A stretch of DNA of 49,700 nt from Bacteroidales bacterium (GTDB lineage Bacteria; Bacteroidota; Bacteroidia; Bacteroidales; UBA932). Shown one piece after another: positions 33,296 to 41,755 of the stretch. Each line of letters begins with the position of its first letter. Positions within the stretch are counted from its first letter, which is position 1. Both the position numbers and the translations under genes were made by a program. The notes beneath the pieces are model-generated. The model was not told the DNA's origin. It saw nothing but the letters and a program-made list of their open reading frames with translations, and ran no database searches. The DNA lies in NCBI GenBank assembly GCA_017437755.1, contig JAFRXI010000066.1, forward strand, positions 1 through 49,700, written 5' to 3'.

Positions 33296-35323
33296 TTACT
33301 GTAAGCCACGGCCCCTGAGCAGGGCGGAAGGATCGGGATCGGCGCCGCGGAAACTGCGGAAAAGGGTCATGGGATCCTCGCTGCCACCCCTCTCGAGGAA
33401 GGTCTTGCGGAAGGTGGAAGCCAGTTCAGGATTTACCACGGGAGTAGCCTTCTCAAAGACCGTAAAGGCGTCACGGTCAAGAACTTCCGACCACAGATAG
33501 CCATAATATCCGGCACTGTAGCCGCTGTTGAATATATGGTTGAAATAGGTGGTGCGGTAACGGGGGATTATCTCCTCCACCAGCCCCATCTGCTTGCAGA
33601 CCTTCTCCTCAAAAGCGCGTACGTCATCGGCGGTATTGATCTTGGACAGTTCCTCAAGGCTGAGTTTGTGCCATGCCATGTCGAGAATGGAAGCGGCGCA
33701 GAGTTCGCCGGTGGTGAAGCCCTGGTTGAACTTCAGGGAGTTGTTTATCTTCTCCACAAGCGCATCAGGGATGGTCTCACCGGTCTGGTAATGATGGGCA
33801 TAGCATCCCAGCACCTCCGGCTCAAAGGCCCAGTGCTCGTTTATCTGCGAGAACATCTCCACAAAGTCACGGGTTACCGATGTGCCGCTCACGTCTTTGT
33901 AGCGGCATTTTGACAGGAATCCGTGGAGGGCATGCCCGAACTCGTGGAACGCAGTCTGCACCTCGTCGATGGTAAGCAGCGAAGGAGCATCTTCTGTGGC
34001 CGGAGGGAAATTGCAGCAGTTTACAATCACCGGGCGGACATCGTTTCCGGAAGCGTCCATATACTGCTCGCGGAAATTGTTCATCCAGGCCCCTCCCCTC
34101 TTGACGCTGCGCGAGAAATAGTCGGCATAGAAGATACCGATGAGCGAACCGTCCGCATCGGAAAGCCTGTAGGCCTTGACGTCGGGGTTGTACACCTCCA
34201 CTTCGGGGGCCTCTTCCACCGATATGCCGTAAAGGAGGCCTGCCGCCGTGAATACGCCCTTCCTGACGCTGTCGGCCTGGAAATAGGGCTTGGTCTGCTC
34301 CTCGTCAAGGTCATATTTGCGGGCGCGGACCTTCTCGGCATAGTACCACCAGTCCCACGGCTCGATCACGGAACCTTCCGGAAGCAGTCCGGAGGCCACT
34401 TCCTCGTCCATAATCTTCTGCATGTCAACTATTTCCTCCTTAGCCTTACGCATGGAGGCTTCCATGATCTCAGCAAGGAATCCGTCCACGGTGGCCGGGT
34501 TGGACGCCATCTTGTCGGAAAGGATGAAATCGGCCGGGGTGGCGTAGCCCAGAAGTGCGGCCTTCTCTGCCTTGAGCCTCAGGATTTCCAGGGCGATGGT
34601 GTTGTTGTCGTTTTCATTGCCGTGGTTGCCCCTCGACGAATATGCCTTGAAAGCCTTCTCGCGGGCGGCCCTGTCGGAGCATGACGACATGTAGCCGGGA
34701 TAAGCCGAGACAGTTATTCCGATGCTGTCCTTGAAGGCGTTGTTCTCCGCCAGCAGGTTGTTCCCGAACTTCTGCGACAGTACCGCAATCCTGGAATTGA
34801 TCTCCTTGAAACGGGCCTGTCCGGCCTCGTCCAGACCAACGCCGTTGCGGACAAAACGGTCATAGAGTTTCTTCGTAACCATCTGCTGCTCACGGTCAAG
34901 GCCTTCGGAAGCGTCGTAAACCGCCTTCACCCTCCGGAAGAGGCCGGTGTCCATGAAAACCTCGTCCTCGGCAGCGGTCACCAGCGGGGTGATCTCGTCC
35001 ACAAGGGCCTGGATGGCGGGAGTGGCGTCAGATTCCGAGATGTTGTAGAACACCCCGAGTACCCGGGAAAGGAGTTCCCCGGAAAGCTCGTAGGCCGCGA
35101 TTGTGTTTTCGAAAGTGGGGGCGTCGGGATTGTCGACAATGGCCTTTATCTCGGCCTTCTGCCTTTCTATACCCTCCTTCACGGCCGGAAGGTAATGTTT
35201 TTCAGAGATACGGCTGAACGGAGCCGTCCCATAAGGAGTGCTCCAATCCTCGAAGAAAGGATTGGAGCTGTTGCACGATGCAGCCATAATAACTGCCATA
35301 CAGAAAACTAGTGATTTCTTCAT
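33296..35323 (-). CDS. M3 family metallopeptidase (peptidyl-dipeptidase Dcp-like), lipoprotein
   Basis: The 675-residue protein has a lipoprotein signal (MKKSLVFCMAVIMAASC) and is probably periplasmic or outer-membrane bound. H460EFGH464 within TAFHEFGHALHGFLS is the zinc motif, and the third ligand should be the Glu of NEHWAFEPEVL. The all-helical M3 fold is typical. Dcp enzymes remove dipeptides from C-termini of small peptides. ANCNFPP-like substrate-binding sequence appears as NCCNFPPATEDAPSLL. The 31-bp gap to the DUF5689 gene holds no obvious terminator or consensus -7 element, so it may be transcribed with the upstream locus. Confidence 0.93.
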   Translation of the reverse strand: MKKSLVFCMAVIMAASCNSSNPFFEDWSTPYGTAPFSRISEKHYLPAVKEGIERQKAEIKAIVDNPDAPTFENTIAAYELSGELLSRVLGVFYNISESDATPAIQALVDEITPLVTAAEDEVFMDTGLFRRVKAVYDASEGLDREQQMVTKKLYDRFVRNGVGLDEAGQARFKEINSRIAVLSQKFGNNLLAENNAFKDSIGITVSAYPGYMSSCSDRAAREKAFKAYSSRGNHGNENDNNTIALEILRLKAEKAALLGYATPADFILSDKMASNPATVDGFLAEIMEASMRKAKEEIVDMQKIMDEEVASGLLPEGSVIEPWDWWYYAEKVRARKYDLDEEQTKPYFQADSVRKGVFTAAGLLYGISVEEAPEVEVYNPDVKAYRLSDADGSLIGIFYADYFSRSVKRGGAWMNNFREQYMDASGNDVRPVIVNCCNFPPATEDAPSLLTIDEVQTAFHEFGHALHGFLSKCRYKDVSGTSVTRDFVEMFSQINEHWAFEPEVLGCYAHHYQTGETIPDALVEKINNSLKFNQGFTTGELCAASILDMAWHKLSLEELSKINTADDVRAFEEKVCKQMGLVEEIIPRYRTTYFNHIFNSGYSAGYYGYLWSEVLDRDAFTVFEKATPVVNPELASTFRKTFLERGGSEDPMTLFRSFRGADPDPSALLRGRGLQ

Positions 35324-35354
35324 AACTCAACAATTGCCTGTGGCCCGGAAAAGG

Positions 35355-36473
35355 CTACAATACCGATTCCGAAGGGTCGTCGAGGAGGGTGATCTGCGCG
35401 GAACCGTCGTAGATGGTGAGGATGCCCGTAACGGAAACCGGCATGGCAGAAGTTACAGCCTGCGGCAGCTTCTGGTCCGAGAACTTGGCATATCCGCTTG
35501 TACGGACCTGGATGTCGGTCTTCCCGAACTTGAAATAGTGCGACACGTAATTGGCCTGCGGATACTTGAGCATTATCTCCTTGTAGGTCAAGTCGGCGTC
35601 GGCCCCGAAACGGTCAAGGGTGGCACCGGTCTTGAGATACTGCCTGGGCGTTCCCAGGATGTTGCCGTAGCGGGTGGAGCCGCTTCCGACCTCGGCATTG
35701 TCAAAGAGTCCGGCCTTCACAAATTCCGTATAAAGGCCCTTTGACATGGCCCAGGTGTTGATTCCCCAGGTCCCATTGTCAGAAAGGAAGATACGGTTGT
35801 ACGGATCATCCTTGGTATGGGGAAGGAGGGCATGGGGATAGAGGAGGCAGAAAACCTCTTTCTTGTATACAAGCCCTTCAAGCGTCACAAGCTTTCCCCA
35901 AAGTTCGCCCTGGAAGACCAGTCCGAGGGACGTCTTCACCTGGGCTTCAGTAATTACCTGAGGCTTAAGCGGTTCCGCCTTGGGGCCCTTGAACACGTGC
36001 TGGTCTATGACGACCTGGGGGTCGATGTAGGCTGTCTCATACTCGTTGCCTTCGGTCTGGTCGGCCTCAAGTCCGAGCTGGGGCATTCCCTTGTAGGAAC
36101 CGAGGGTGAGGCCGTTGCAGTCCACATATACCCACTGGCCAAGGCTGAACTCACTGTACAGTGACGAACGTCCAAGCTTCAGGTCTATGGCACCGGTTCC
36201 GTCCTGGATGTAGATTTCCTTGTAAAGGTTTCCGCTGCGGTCGGACGAAATGACCTGACCCTTGATCCATACGTTGTCCATGATCTCAACGGCCTTGTCC
36301 TTGTACATGGCCTTGAGGTCCTTGATAGAGATGATATTCTCTGCGTCAAAGTCGGATATCACAGACGGTGCGGGAGCCTTGGGATTGGACAACACGGGCT
36401 GCCATTCCTCTTTCAGAGACTGGCAGGAAACGAGGGCCACCAGGGCCGCAATTGCAAATAAACTCTTTTTCAT
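35355..36473 (-). CDS. DUF5689 (OB-fold-like) lipoprotein
   Basis: The 372-residue protein has a lipoprotein signal (MKKSLFAIAALVALVSC). The DUF5689 region starts with ISIKDLKAMYKDKAVEIMDNVWIKGQVISSDRSGN and continues with YIQDGTGAIDLKLG and LGQWVYVDCNGLTLGSYKG, the strand order of an OB-fold. Such proteins often accompany TonB receptors and EEP nucleases in Bacteroidota. It starts 3 bp after the TonB receptor gene upstream. I infer that it binds substrate, perhaps nucleic acid, at the surface beside that receptor; no catalytic motif is visible. Confidence 0.82.
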   Translation of the reverse strand: MKKSLFAIAALVALVSCQSLKEEWQPVLSNPKAPAPSVISDFDAENIISIKDLKAMYKDKAVEIMDNVWIKGQVISSDRSGNLYKEIYIQDGTGAIDLKLGRSSLYSEFSLGQWVYVDCNGLTLGSYKGMPQLGLEADQTEGNEYETAYIDPQVVIDQHVFKGPKAEPLKPQVITEAQVKTSLGLVFQGELWGKLVTLEGLVYKKEVFCLLYPHALLPHTKDDPYNRIFLSDNGTWGINTWAMSKGLYTEFVKAGLFDNAEVGSGSTRYGNILGTPRQYLKTGATLDRFGADADLTYKEIMLKYPQANYVSHYFKFGKTDIQVRTSGYAKFSDQKLPQAVTSAMPVSVTGILTIYDGSAQITLLDDPSESVL

Positions 36474-36476
36474 GGC

Positions 36477-39458
36477 CTAGAATCTGAAATAAACGTTCAA
36501 CATATAATTGATTCCGCTCATATAGAAGTACTTGGAGTCGAATTTATAGAACCTCTCCACGTTTGCGGTGTTGTCCACGATACGGGTCTGCTCGTAACCG
36601 CCGGTCTTGACACTCCTGTTGTTGAGCAGGTTCTGGGCGTTCAGGGAGAATCCCAGCTGATACTTGCGCTGGATGTACCAGGACTTGCCAACGGACATGT
36701 TCAGCAGGAACGCGCCGTCGAACTTCTCCTGGGAGGTCATGTACTCGATCTCCTCGGGACGGACGGTATTGTCCGGGCCGGAAGTGGCATAGTCGGTACG
36801 GTACAGGGGGTTCATGTCCAGATATGCACCGTCGAAATACTGGGCGGCAAGCTCAAAGAACCAGTAATTGATGCTGTAGCTGAGTCCCAGGCTCGAGGCA
36901 AGCTGCGGAGTTGACGGGACATAGTGCCTCTTGTAGTGGTCCACGGCAAAGAGGTCGTACTCTCCGTTCTCGTTCCTGAGGTAATTGCCTTCGGCGTCCC
37001 TCTTGAAAACGGGGCTGGAGGCCCAATAAGGGACATCGATCTGAGTCTTTCCGTTGTAGGAGACCAGTTCGGAGCTGTTGTCGATGGTCTGGATCATCAC
37101 AGGGTTGGAAATGTATTCGGCCCTGCCGAGAGCAAGGGCTCCCTGCAGATAGAGGTTCTTGAGCACGAGGGGCACCTTGAATCCGAGTTCCAATCCGTAA
37201 TGCCTCTCCTGGATGCCGGTAAGGACAAAGTTGGAGAAGGCGTTCTGGATGTCGTCATATGCGCTCATCACCTTGCTTATATCCTTTTGCCTGGCCCAGT
37301 AACCGGTGAGGCGGACATTGTATCCGTTGCCGGAGAACTGCCAGTTGATGTCGCCGGCAAGGGTCTTGATGGAACGGAGGTTGGGGGTGATGGTGTTGCG
37401 GGTCCTCGGGGAGATGAATCCCTGTGCGAAGGACGGGGCGTCGCGGAAGTAGCCGAAGTTGCCGTAAACCCTCATGTTGCCGCCGATTACGTAATTGGCG
37501 TTGACCTTGATGGCCCCGGTGGGCTTGCCCAGGACGTCGGACTTGCCATAGGACGTGACCTCGTTGCCGAAGGAGTCGTAAACCGGGGCGATGTTGCCGG
37601 GCCAGCCCTCTTCCTTGTTGACCAGCCTTACGTTCATGGCCTTGGTATCCTCAAGGGTTCCGGGGAACAGACCCTTGCGCATCAGGCCTTCCCTCCAGAA
37701 CGCGGTATAGCCTATGCGGCCGCCGATGCTGGCGCTGAAATTGCCCCAGTTCATCTTCATGTCGCCCCAGATACTGATGGAGCGTACCTGGGCCAGATAG
37801 TCATAGCCGTACTTGTCGCCCACCCCAAGCTTGCGGGCCTCGCCGTGGCGGATGAAGTAGTCCAGGTCGTTCTGCAACTTGTACTGGTCGGCGGCGAAAT
37901 CCCTCTCGGCAAAGTTGTCGATATCAATGAAATACTCACCTCCCATAAGGTCGGCGACCTTCTTGTAATACTCCGTGCGGTTGATCTTTATCTGGCCTCC
38001 GCCGAGCAGGGTGAGCCATTCGGCGACGCGGAGCTTGCCGTCCATCACGAAGTTGAAGTCCCTCTGATCCACGTGACGCTCCTCCTGGATATACTTGGAG
38101 CGGCCGTCGGCCTGGTTGTAGTTGGCGTTGTACAAACGATCCCAGTCCACGTGGGTATAATTGGGATAATCCGCCGAATGTGTCCATGCCTCAGTGGCCC
38201 AGGCGTACTTAACCATGTTGTTGCGCTTGAGGTCGGGGTTGATGTCGAAGAAATAACTCGGCAGGTTGCGGTAGTAGTCCGGACGGGGATCCTGCGCATC
38301 GTACCAGTCAAGGGCGGTATAACCGTTCTTTCCAAAGCGGTACAGGATGGCGGCCGACAGGTTGAACTTGTCGGAAGGGGTGAACTCATAGCGGAGGAGG
38401 GCAACCGGCTCATGGGTCTTGCGGACCCGGGTATTGCGAACCTTGCCGTTCTGGTAACCCCAGTTGGAATTGTACATGTTGTCTCCCATGAGGTTGTAAA
38501 CCTCCTGGGTTGACGCATTCTGGGCGCCCCTCTGGCCGGGAGTGGCAAAAAAGACTGCCGACAGGCGGTGACGGTCGCCAAAATACTTGTCGGCGGCCAG
38601 ATAATAGGCGAATGAACGATAGTAAACTCCGTCAATCCAGTCGTTTCCTCCAAGACGCGCACTGACGTTGGCGGCAAAAGCCCAGCCGTTGTCCATCCTT
38701 CCCGTGGCATAGGAAGCCATGAGGCGGAGACGGTAAAGCGCCGAGTTGGTCAGGACGCTTCCGCGGAGGCCCTTGCGCACAGCCGATGCGGTACCGTCCA
38801 CATTGGTGGTGCCGTTGTAACCGCCGATATTGTAGTCGGCAGCCTCAAGGCCCACGGAGGTATCCTTGGAACGCATGGCCTCGTTGAGTCCGCTCCAAAG
38901 GGAGAACGGGCCGTATCCGGTGAGGGCGTCATTCATCTTGACTCCGGCGAAATATACCTCCTGGGTCTCGCTGTTGAACCCCCTCTGCTTGAAGCGCACC
39001 GAGGAGAATCCGTATCCGGCGATGTTGGAGAAGATATCGTTGGCGTTGAACAGGACTGTCGGGGAGTCGTTGTATCCGCTGTCTTCCATGTCGAATTCGG
39101 CGGTAGCCGCATCCTCAAGCTGCTCGACCCTCTGGACGCCGGTAACGCCCAGGTTGAACATGTTCTTCACATATCCGTCGTTGACTGTCACCTCCACCTG
39201 GGTTTCCAGGAAATCAGGTGCTTCAATCAGCAGGGAATACATTCCGTCGGGGAGATCCGGGATGAGGAAGGATCCGTCCTCGCCGGTAACTGCCGTGGCC
39301 ACCTCCACCGTTCCCTTCATCAGGGTCAGCTTGGCCTTTTCCACGGGCTGCCTGTCCTCACGGTTCACAACGGTGCCCTTTACGCCTCCGGTATGGGTCT
39401 GCGCCAGCAGCAACCCCGAGGAAAGGACGGCAAAAAGTACAGTTAAGATTCGTCTCAT
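36477..39458 (-). CDS. TonB-dependent receptor with carboxypeptidase-like N-terminal domain
   Basis: The 993-residue protein has a Sec signal (ending near LLLAQTHTGG), a carboxypeptidase regulatory-like domain (GVKGTVVNREDRQPVEKAKLTL, GEDGSFLIPDLPDGMYSL), a plug (NDIFSNIAGYGFSSVRFKQRGF) and a long barrel ending MLNVYFRF, with the terminal aromatic residue needed for BAM insertion. No SusD partner is adjacent; instead a DUF5689 lipoprotein follows and an EEP nuclease precedes it. It probably imports products released by the nucleases of this locus; the substrate is inferred from context. Confidence 0.92.
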   Translation of the reverse strand: MRRILTVLFAVLSSGLLLAQTHTGGVKGTVVNREDRQPVEKAKLTLMKGTVEVATAVTGEDGSFLIPDLPDGMYSLLIEAPDFLETQVEVTVNDGYVKNMFNLGVTGVQRVEQLEDAATAEFDMEDSGYNDSPTVLFNANDIFSNIAGYGFSSVRFKQRGFNSETQEVYFAGVKMNDALTGYGPFSLWSGLNEAMRSKDTSVGLEAADYNIGGYNGTTNVDGTASAVRKGLRGSVLTNSALYRLRLMASYATGRMDNGWAFAANVSARLGGNDWIDGVYYRSFAYYLAADKYFGDRHRLSAVFFATPGQRGAQNASTQEVYNLMGDNMYNSNWGYQNGKVRNTRVRKTHEPVALLRYEFTPSDKFNLSAAILYRFGKNGYTALDWYDAQDPRPDYYRNLPSYFFDINPDLKRNNMVKYAWATEAWTHSADYPNYTHVDWDRLYNANYNQADGRSKYIQEERHVDQRDFNFVMDGKLRVAEWLTLLGGGQIKINRTEYYKKVADLMGGEYFIDIDNFAERDFAADQYKLQNDLDYFIRHGEARKLGVGDKYGYDYLAQVRSISIWGDMKMNWGNFSASIGGRIGYTAFWREGLMRKGLFPGTLEDTKAMNVRLVNKEEGWPGNIAPVYDSFGNEVTSYGKSDVLGKPTGAIKVNANYVIGGNMRVYGNFGYFRDAPSFAQGFISPRTRNTITPNLRSIKTLAGDINWQFSGNGYNVRLTGYWARQKDISKVMSAYDDIQNAFSNFVLTGIQERHYGLELGFKVPLVLKNLYLQGALALGRAEYISNPVMIQTIDNSSELVSYNGKTQIDVPYWASSPVFKRDAEGNYLRNENGEYDLFAVDHYKRHYVPSTPQLASSLGLSYSINYWFFELAAQYFDGAYLDMNPLYRTDYATSGPDNTVRPEEIEYMTSQEKFDGAFLLNMSVGKSWYIQRKYQLGFSLNAQNLLNNRSVKTGGYEQTRIVDNTANVERFYKFDSKYFYMSGINYMLNVYFRF

Positions 39459-39469
39459 ATAACAGGGTA

Positions 39470-40552
39470 TTATTTACTAACTACGATATAGGTGGGATAG
39501 TGGTCGCTGTATCCGCCGATGAAGGCGCCGCCGGAGAAGGTACGGAAAGGGGTGTCCTTGTACGGTCCCTTCTGGTTGGCCATGAACGGCTTGACGAAGA
39601 TCCTGCCATAGAACTGGTTCCTCCTCTTCTTGATGATGGGAAGGATCCTGAGGGTTCCTTCGGGAGCGTGCACAAGGGCATTGTTCACCAGGATGCAGTC
39701 AAAGATGCACCATTCGCCCCTGTATGCGAGCGATCCGTAACCGGCCTTGAACATCGACAGGAAGGGCGAGAAGAAATCCTCGGGGCCCACATCTTCTATC
39801 TTTTCCTTTCCCCTGAGGTAAACCGCCATGGAAGCATCGTCGGGGTTGTCGTTCATGTCACCCATCACCACCACCTTGATGCCGGGATACTTCTGCTGCA
39901 TCTTCATGGCGTGCTCGTAGGCGATCTCGCCGCCGCGGGCCCTGAGGTCCTGGCCCTTGTCGCCAAGACGGGAGGGAAGGTGGCAGACATAGAACGCAAA
40001 GTGCTCACCGTCAATTATTCCGTGCACCATCAGGATGTCGCGGGTGCGGAAATTCTCCTGTTCTTCGGGAGTCATCGAGAACTCTATGTTCTCCGAGTTG
40101 AAGTCAAACGGGAGGGACTCTGTCTCAACCACCGTCATCTGCTCCGGCTTGTACAGGAGGGCCACGTCAACGCCGCGGCGGTCCGGCCCGTCGTAATGCA
40201 CGATCTGGTAGTTGGCCTCTGCGATGGCCGGTTCCATAACCAGGTCTTCCAGCACGTGGCGGTTCTCTATCTCACTCACGCCCAGCACGGTATGGAACCT
40301 TCCGTTGTCTTTGGCCATGGCAGCGATCACGCTCGCCATGTTGGATAGTTTCTTGCGGTACTTAGTCTCCGTCCACTGGTTGCCGCCGTCGGGAAGGTAC
40401 TCGTAGTCGTTCTTTCCCTCGTCGTGATAGGTATCAAAGAGGTTCTCGAGGTTATAGAACCCGATCACATAGGTTTTCTTTGCTCCGTCACGGGCCTGGA
40501 GAGGAGCCATGGCCATGACCAAAAGAGCTAAGGTTAAAATATATCTTTTCAT
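39470..40552 (-). CDS. Endonuclease/exonuclease/phosphatase (EEP) family protein, secreted
   Basis: The 360-residue protein has a Sec signal (MKRYILTLALLVMAMAPLQA). EEP motifs occur in order: GFYNLENLFDTYHDEG, LGVSEIENRHVLEDL with the metal-binding Glu, RRGVDVALLYKPE, VVMGDMNDNPDD with the catalytic Asp/Asn, and YSDHYPTYIV with the C-terminal Asp-His. The fold is that of DNase I, exonuclease III and inositol phosphatases. With a NUC1 nuclease 18 bp upstream and TonB receptors around it, an extracellular or periplasmic nuclease or phosphodiesterase role is most likely. The exact substrate is not proven by the motifs. Confidence 0.9.
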   Translation of the reverse strand: MKRYILTLALLVMAMAPLQARDGAKKTYVIGFYNLENLFDTYHDEGKNDYEYLPDGGNQWTETKYRKKLSNMASVIAAMAKDNGRFHTVLGVSEIENRHVLEDLVMEPAIAEANYQIVHYDGPDRRGVDVALLYKPEQMTVVETESLPFDFNSENIEFSMTPEEQENFRTRDILMVHGIIDGEHFAFYVCHLPSRLGDKGQDLRARGGEIAYEHAMKMQQKYPGIKVVVMGDMNDNPDDASMAVYLRGKEKIEDVGPEDFFSPFLSMFKAGYGSLAYRGEWCIFDCILVNNALVHAPEGTLRILPIIKKRRNQFYGRIFVKPFMANQKGPYKDTPFRTFSGGAFIGGYSDHYPTYIVVSK

Positions 40553-40570
40553 AAAGCTATTTGGTATCAG

Positions 40571-41752
40571 TTATTTCCACCAGCTTCCAGGAGTCTGGGA
40601 TTCAATCTTGGCTGCGGTTGCGGCTCCCACCTTGGCCTCCAGCAGGGGGAAGAAATCTATCCCCACCTGGTCTTCCAGTTCGTCTATGGACATAATATAA
40701 TCCAGGCAGTTTCCTCCTGCGATGTCCTTTCTGTGAGGCAGGATGAACCCTGCCGCCATGTAACCGTTCCAGCCTTCACCGGAGGACCGGCTATAGCGGA
40801 GAAGGGCCTTGTAATAGTGGGTGGGAATCCTTACGGCGAATCCGGACGAACTGCCGGACACAGAAGTGGAACCATCTATTACACAGCCTGTTACAACATA
40901 CAGGGTATCGGACTTCCCGGCATAGTTCCTCACCTTTCCCTCCAGGCTTCCCCATATTCCGCCGTTGAAGTCGTATTGCTGGGGAGTCATATTGGTGGGA
41001 TAGAAAGTGGATACGTTTGCCTTGTAGTTGAGCCTGTCGGCCGAAGGGATCTGGTGTCCCCTCGTCCATCCTCCACCGTATGAACCGCCTCCGAGGGAAG
41101 GCTGCTCGGCCTCTGGGACGCAAGGATCGAAAACGCCCCATTCATCGGTACGGGAACCGCTTCCGATGAGCTTCTTGTTGAGGGGATAGGCCACCCAGGC
41201 AGAAAGATGCTCCTTGGAGACCCACAGGCAGCTCCAGTTCCTTACTCCGCTCACTCCCTGGTACTGGTATTTATTCCCGTTCATGTCGTGGGCGGCAAAG
41301 ATACAGCCGTCCATGTCTTCCACAACGGGCAGTTCCATCCACTCGGGAAGCCCCGACTTGGAAAGCTTTCCGGCCTGTACGATGTCCAGCTCATAGGTCT
41401 TCCCTCCGGTTGCGAGCAAGATGGTCACCATCCTGGGATCGTCGGCAGTGTTCTCCGTGTAGGCCATCACCAACTTGGCGACGCCGGTTCCGGAATACTG
41501 CTTGAAGGAGGCCCAACCGTCGGCTGCATCGCCGTCGTACCTGAGTTCCAGAGTCCAGTCCCTGACGGCATAGACCGAGATGAAGATCTCACCCGCCTTC
41601 CTTCCCAGCGACAAAGATTCCGCCTTCAGGAGCTGAGCGCCGTCGGAACCGCCTTCCGCAGGATCCTTCTTACAAGATACCAGTGCCAGTGACAGTGCCA
41701 GGAGCACTGCCACCGACGCCGGCAGAAGACTCTTATGGAAATATCCAAACAT
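40571..41752 (-). CDS. DNA/RNA non-specific endonuclease (NUC1 type) lipoprotein with BACON-like N-terminus
   Basis: The ATG at 41752 gives 393 residues; the codon before it in frame is TTG and is a less likely start. A lipoprotein signal (LALSLALVSC) is followed by a BACON-like beta-sandwich (WTLELRYDGDAADGWASFKQYSG to YELDIVQAGK). The nuclease domain has GGWTRGHQIPSADR with the catalytic H233 (RGH motif), NMTPQQYDFNGGIWGSLEGKVR with the metal-binding Asn, and IPTHYYKALLRY and IDELEDQVGIDFFP, as in Serratia/NUC1 nucleases. The usual DRGH has Thr in place of Asp here. It probably cuts extracellular DNA and RNA at the cell surface. It follows the OB-repeat gene by 3 bp. Confidence 0.92.
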   Translation of the reverse strand: MFGYFHKSLLPASVAVLLALSLALVSCKKDPAEGGSDGAQLLKAESLSLGRKAGEIFISVYAVRDWTLELRYDGDAADGWASFKQYSGTGVAKLVMAYTENTADDPRMVTILLATGGKTYELDIVQAGKLSKSGLPEWMELPVVEDMDGCIFAAHDMNGNKYQYQGVSGVRNWSCLWVSKEHLSAWVAYPLNKKLIGSGSRTDEWGVFDPCVPEAEQPSLGGGSYGGGWTRGHQIPSADRLNYKANVSTFYPTNMTPQQYDFNGGIWGSLEGKVRNYAGKSDTLYVVTGCVIDGSTSVSGSSSGFAVRIPTHYYKALLRYSRSSGEGWNGYMAAGFILPHRKDIAGGNCLDYIMSIDELEDQVGIDFFPLLEAKVGAATAAKIESQTPGSWWK

Positions 41753-41755
41753 CAA

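Noticed and set aside
36924-38513. 529-codon open frame on the plus strand
   Set aside because: It is the antisense shadow of the TonB-dependent receptor at 36477-39458 and has no start signal or family motif.
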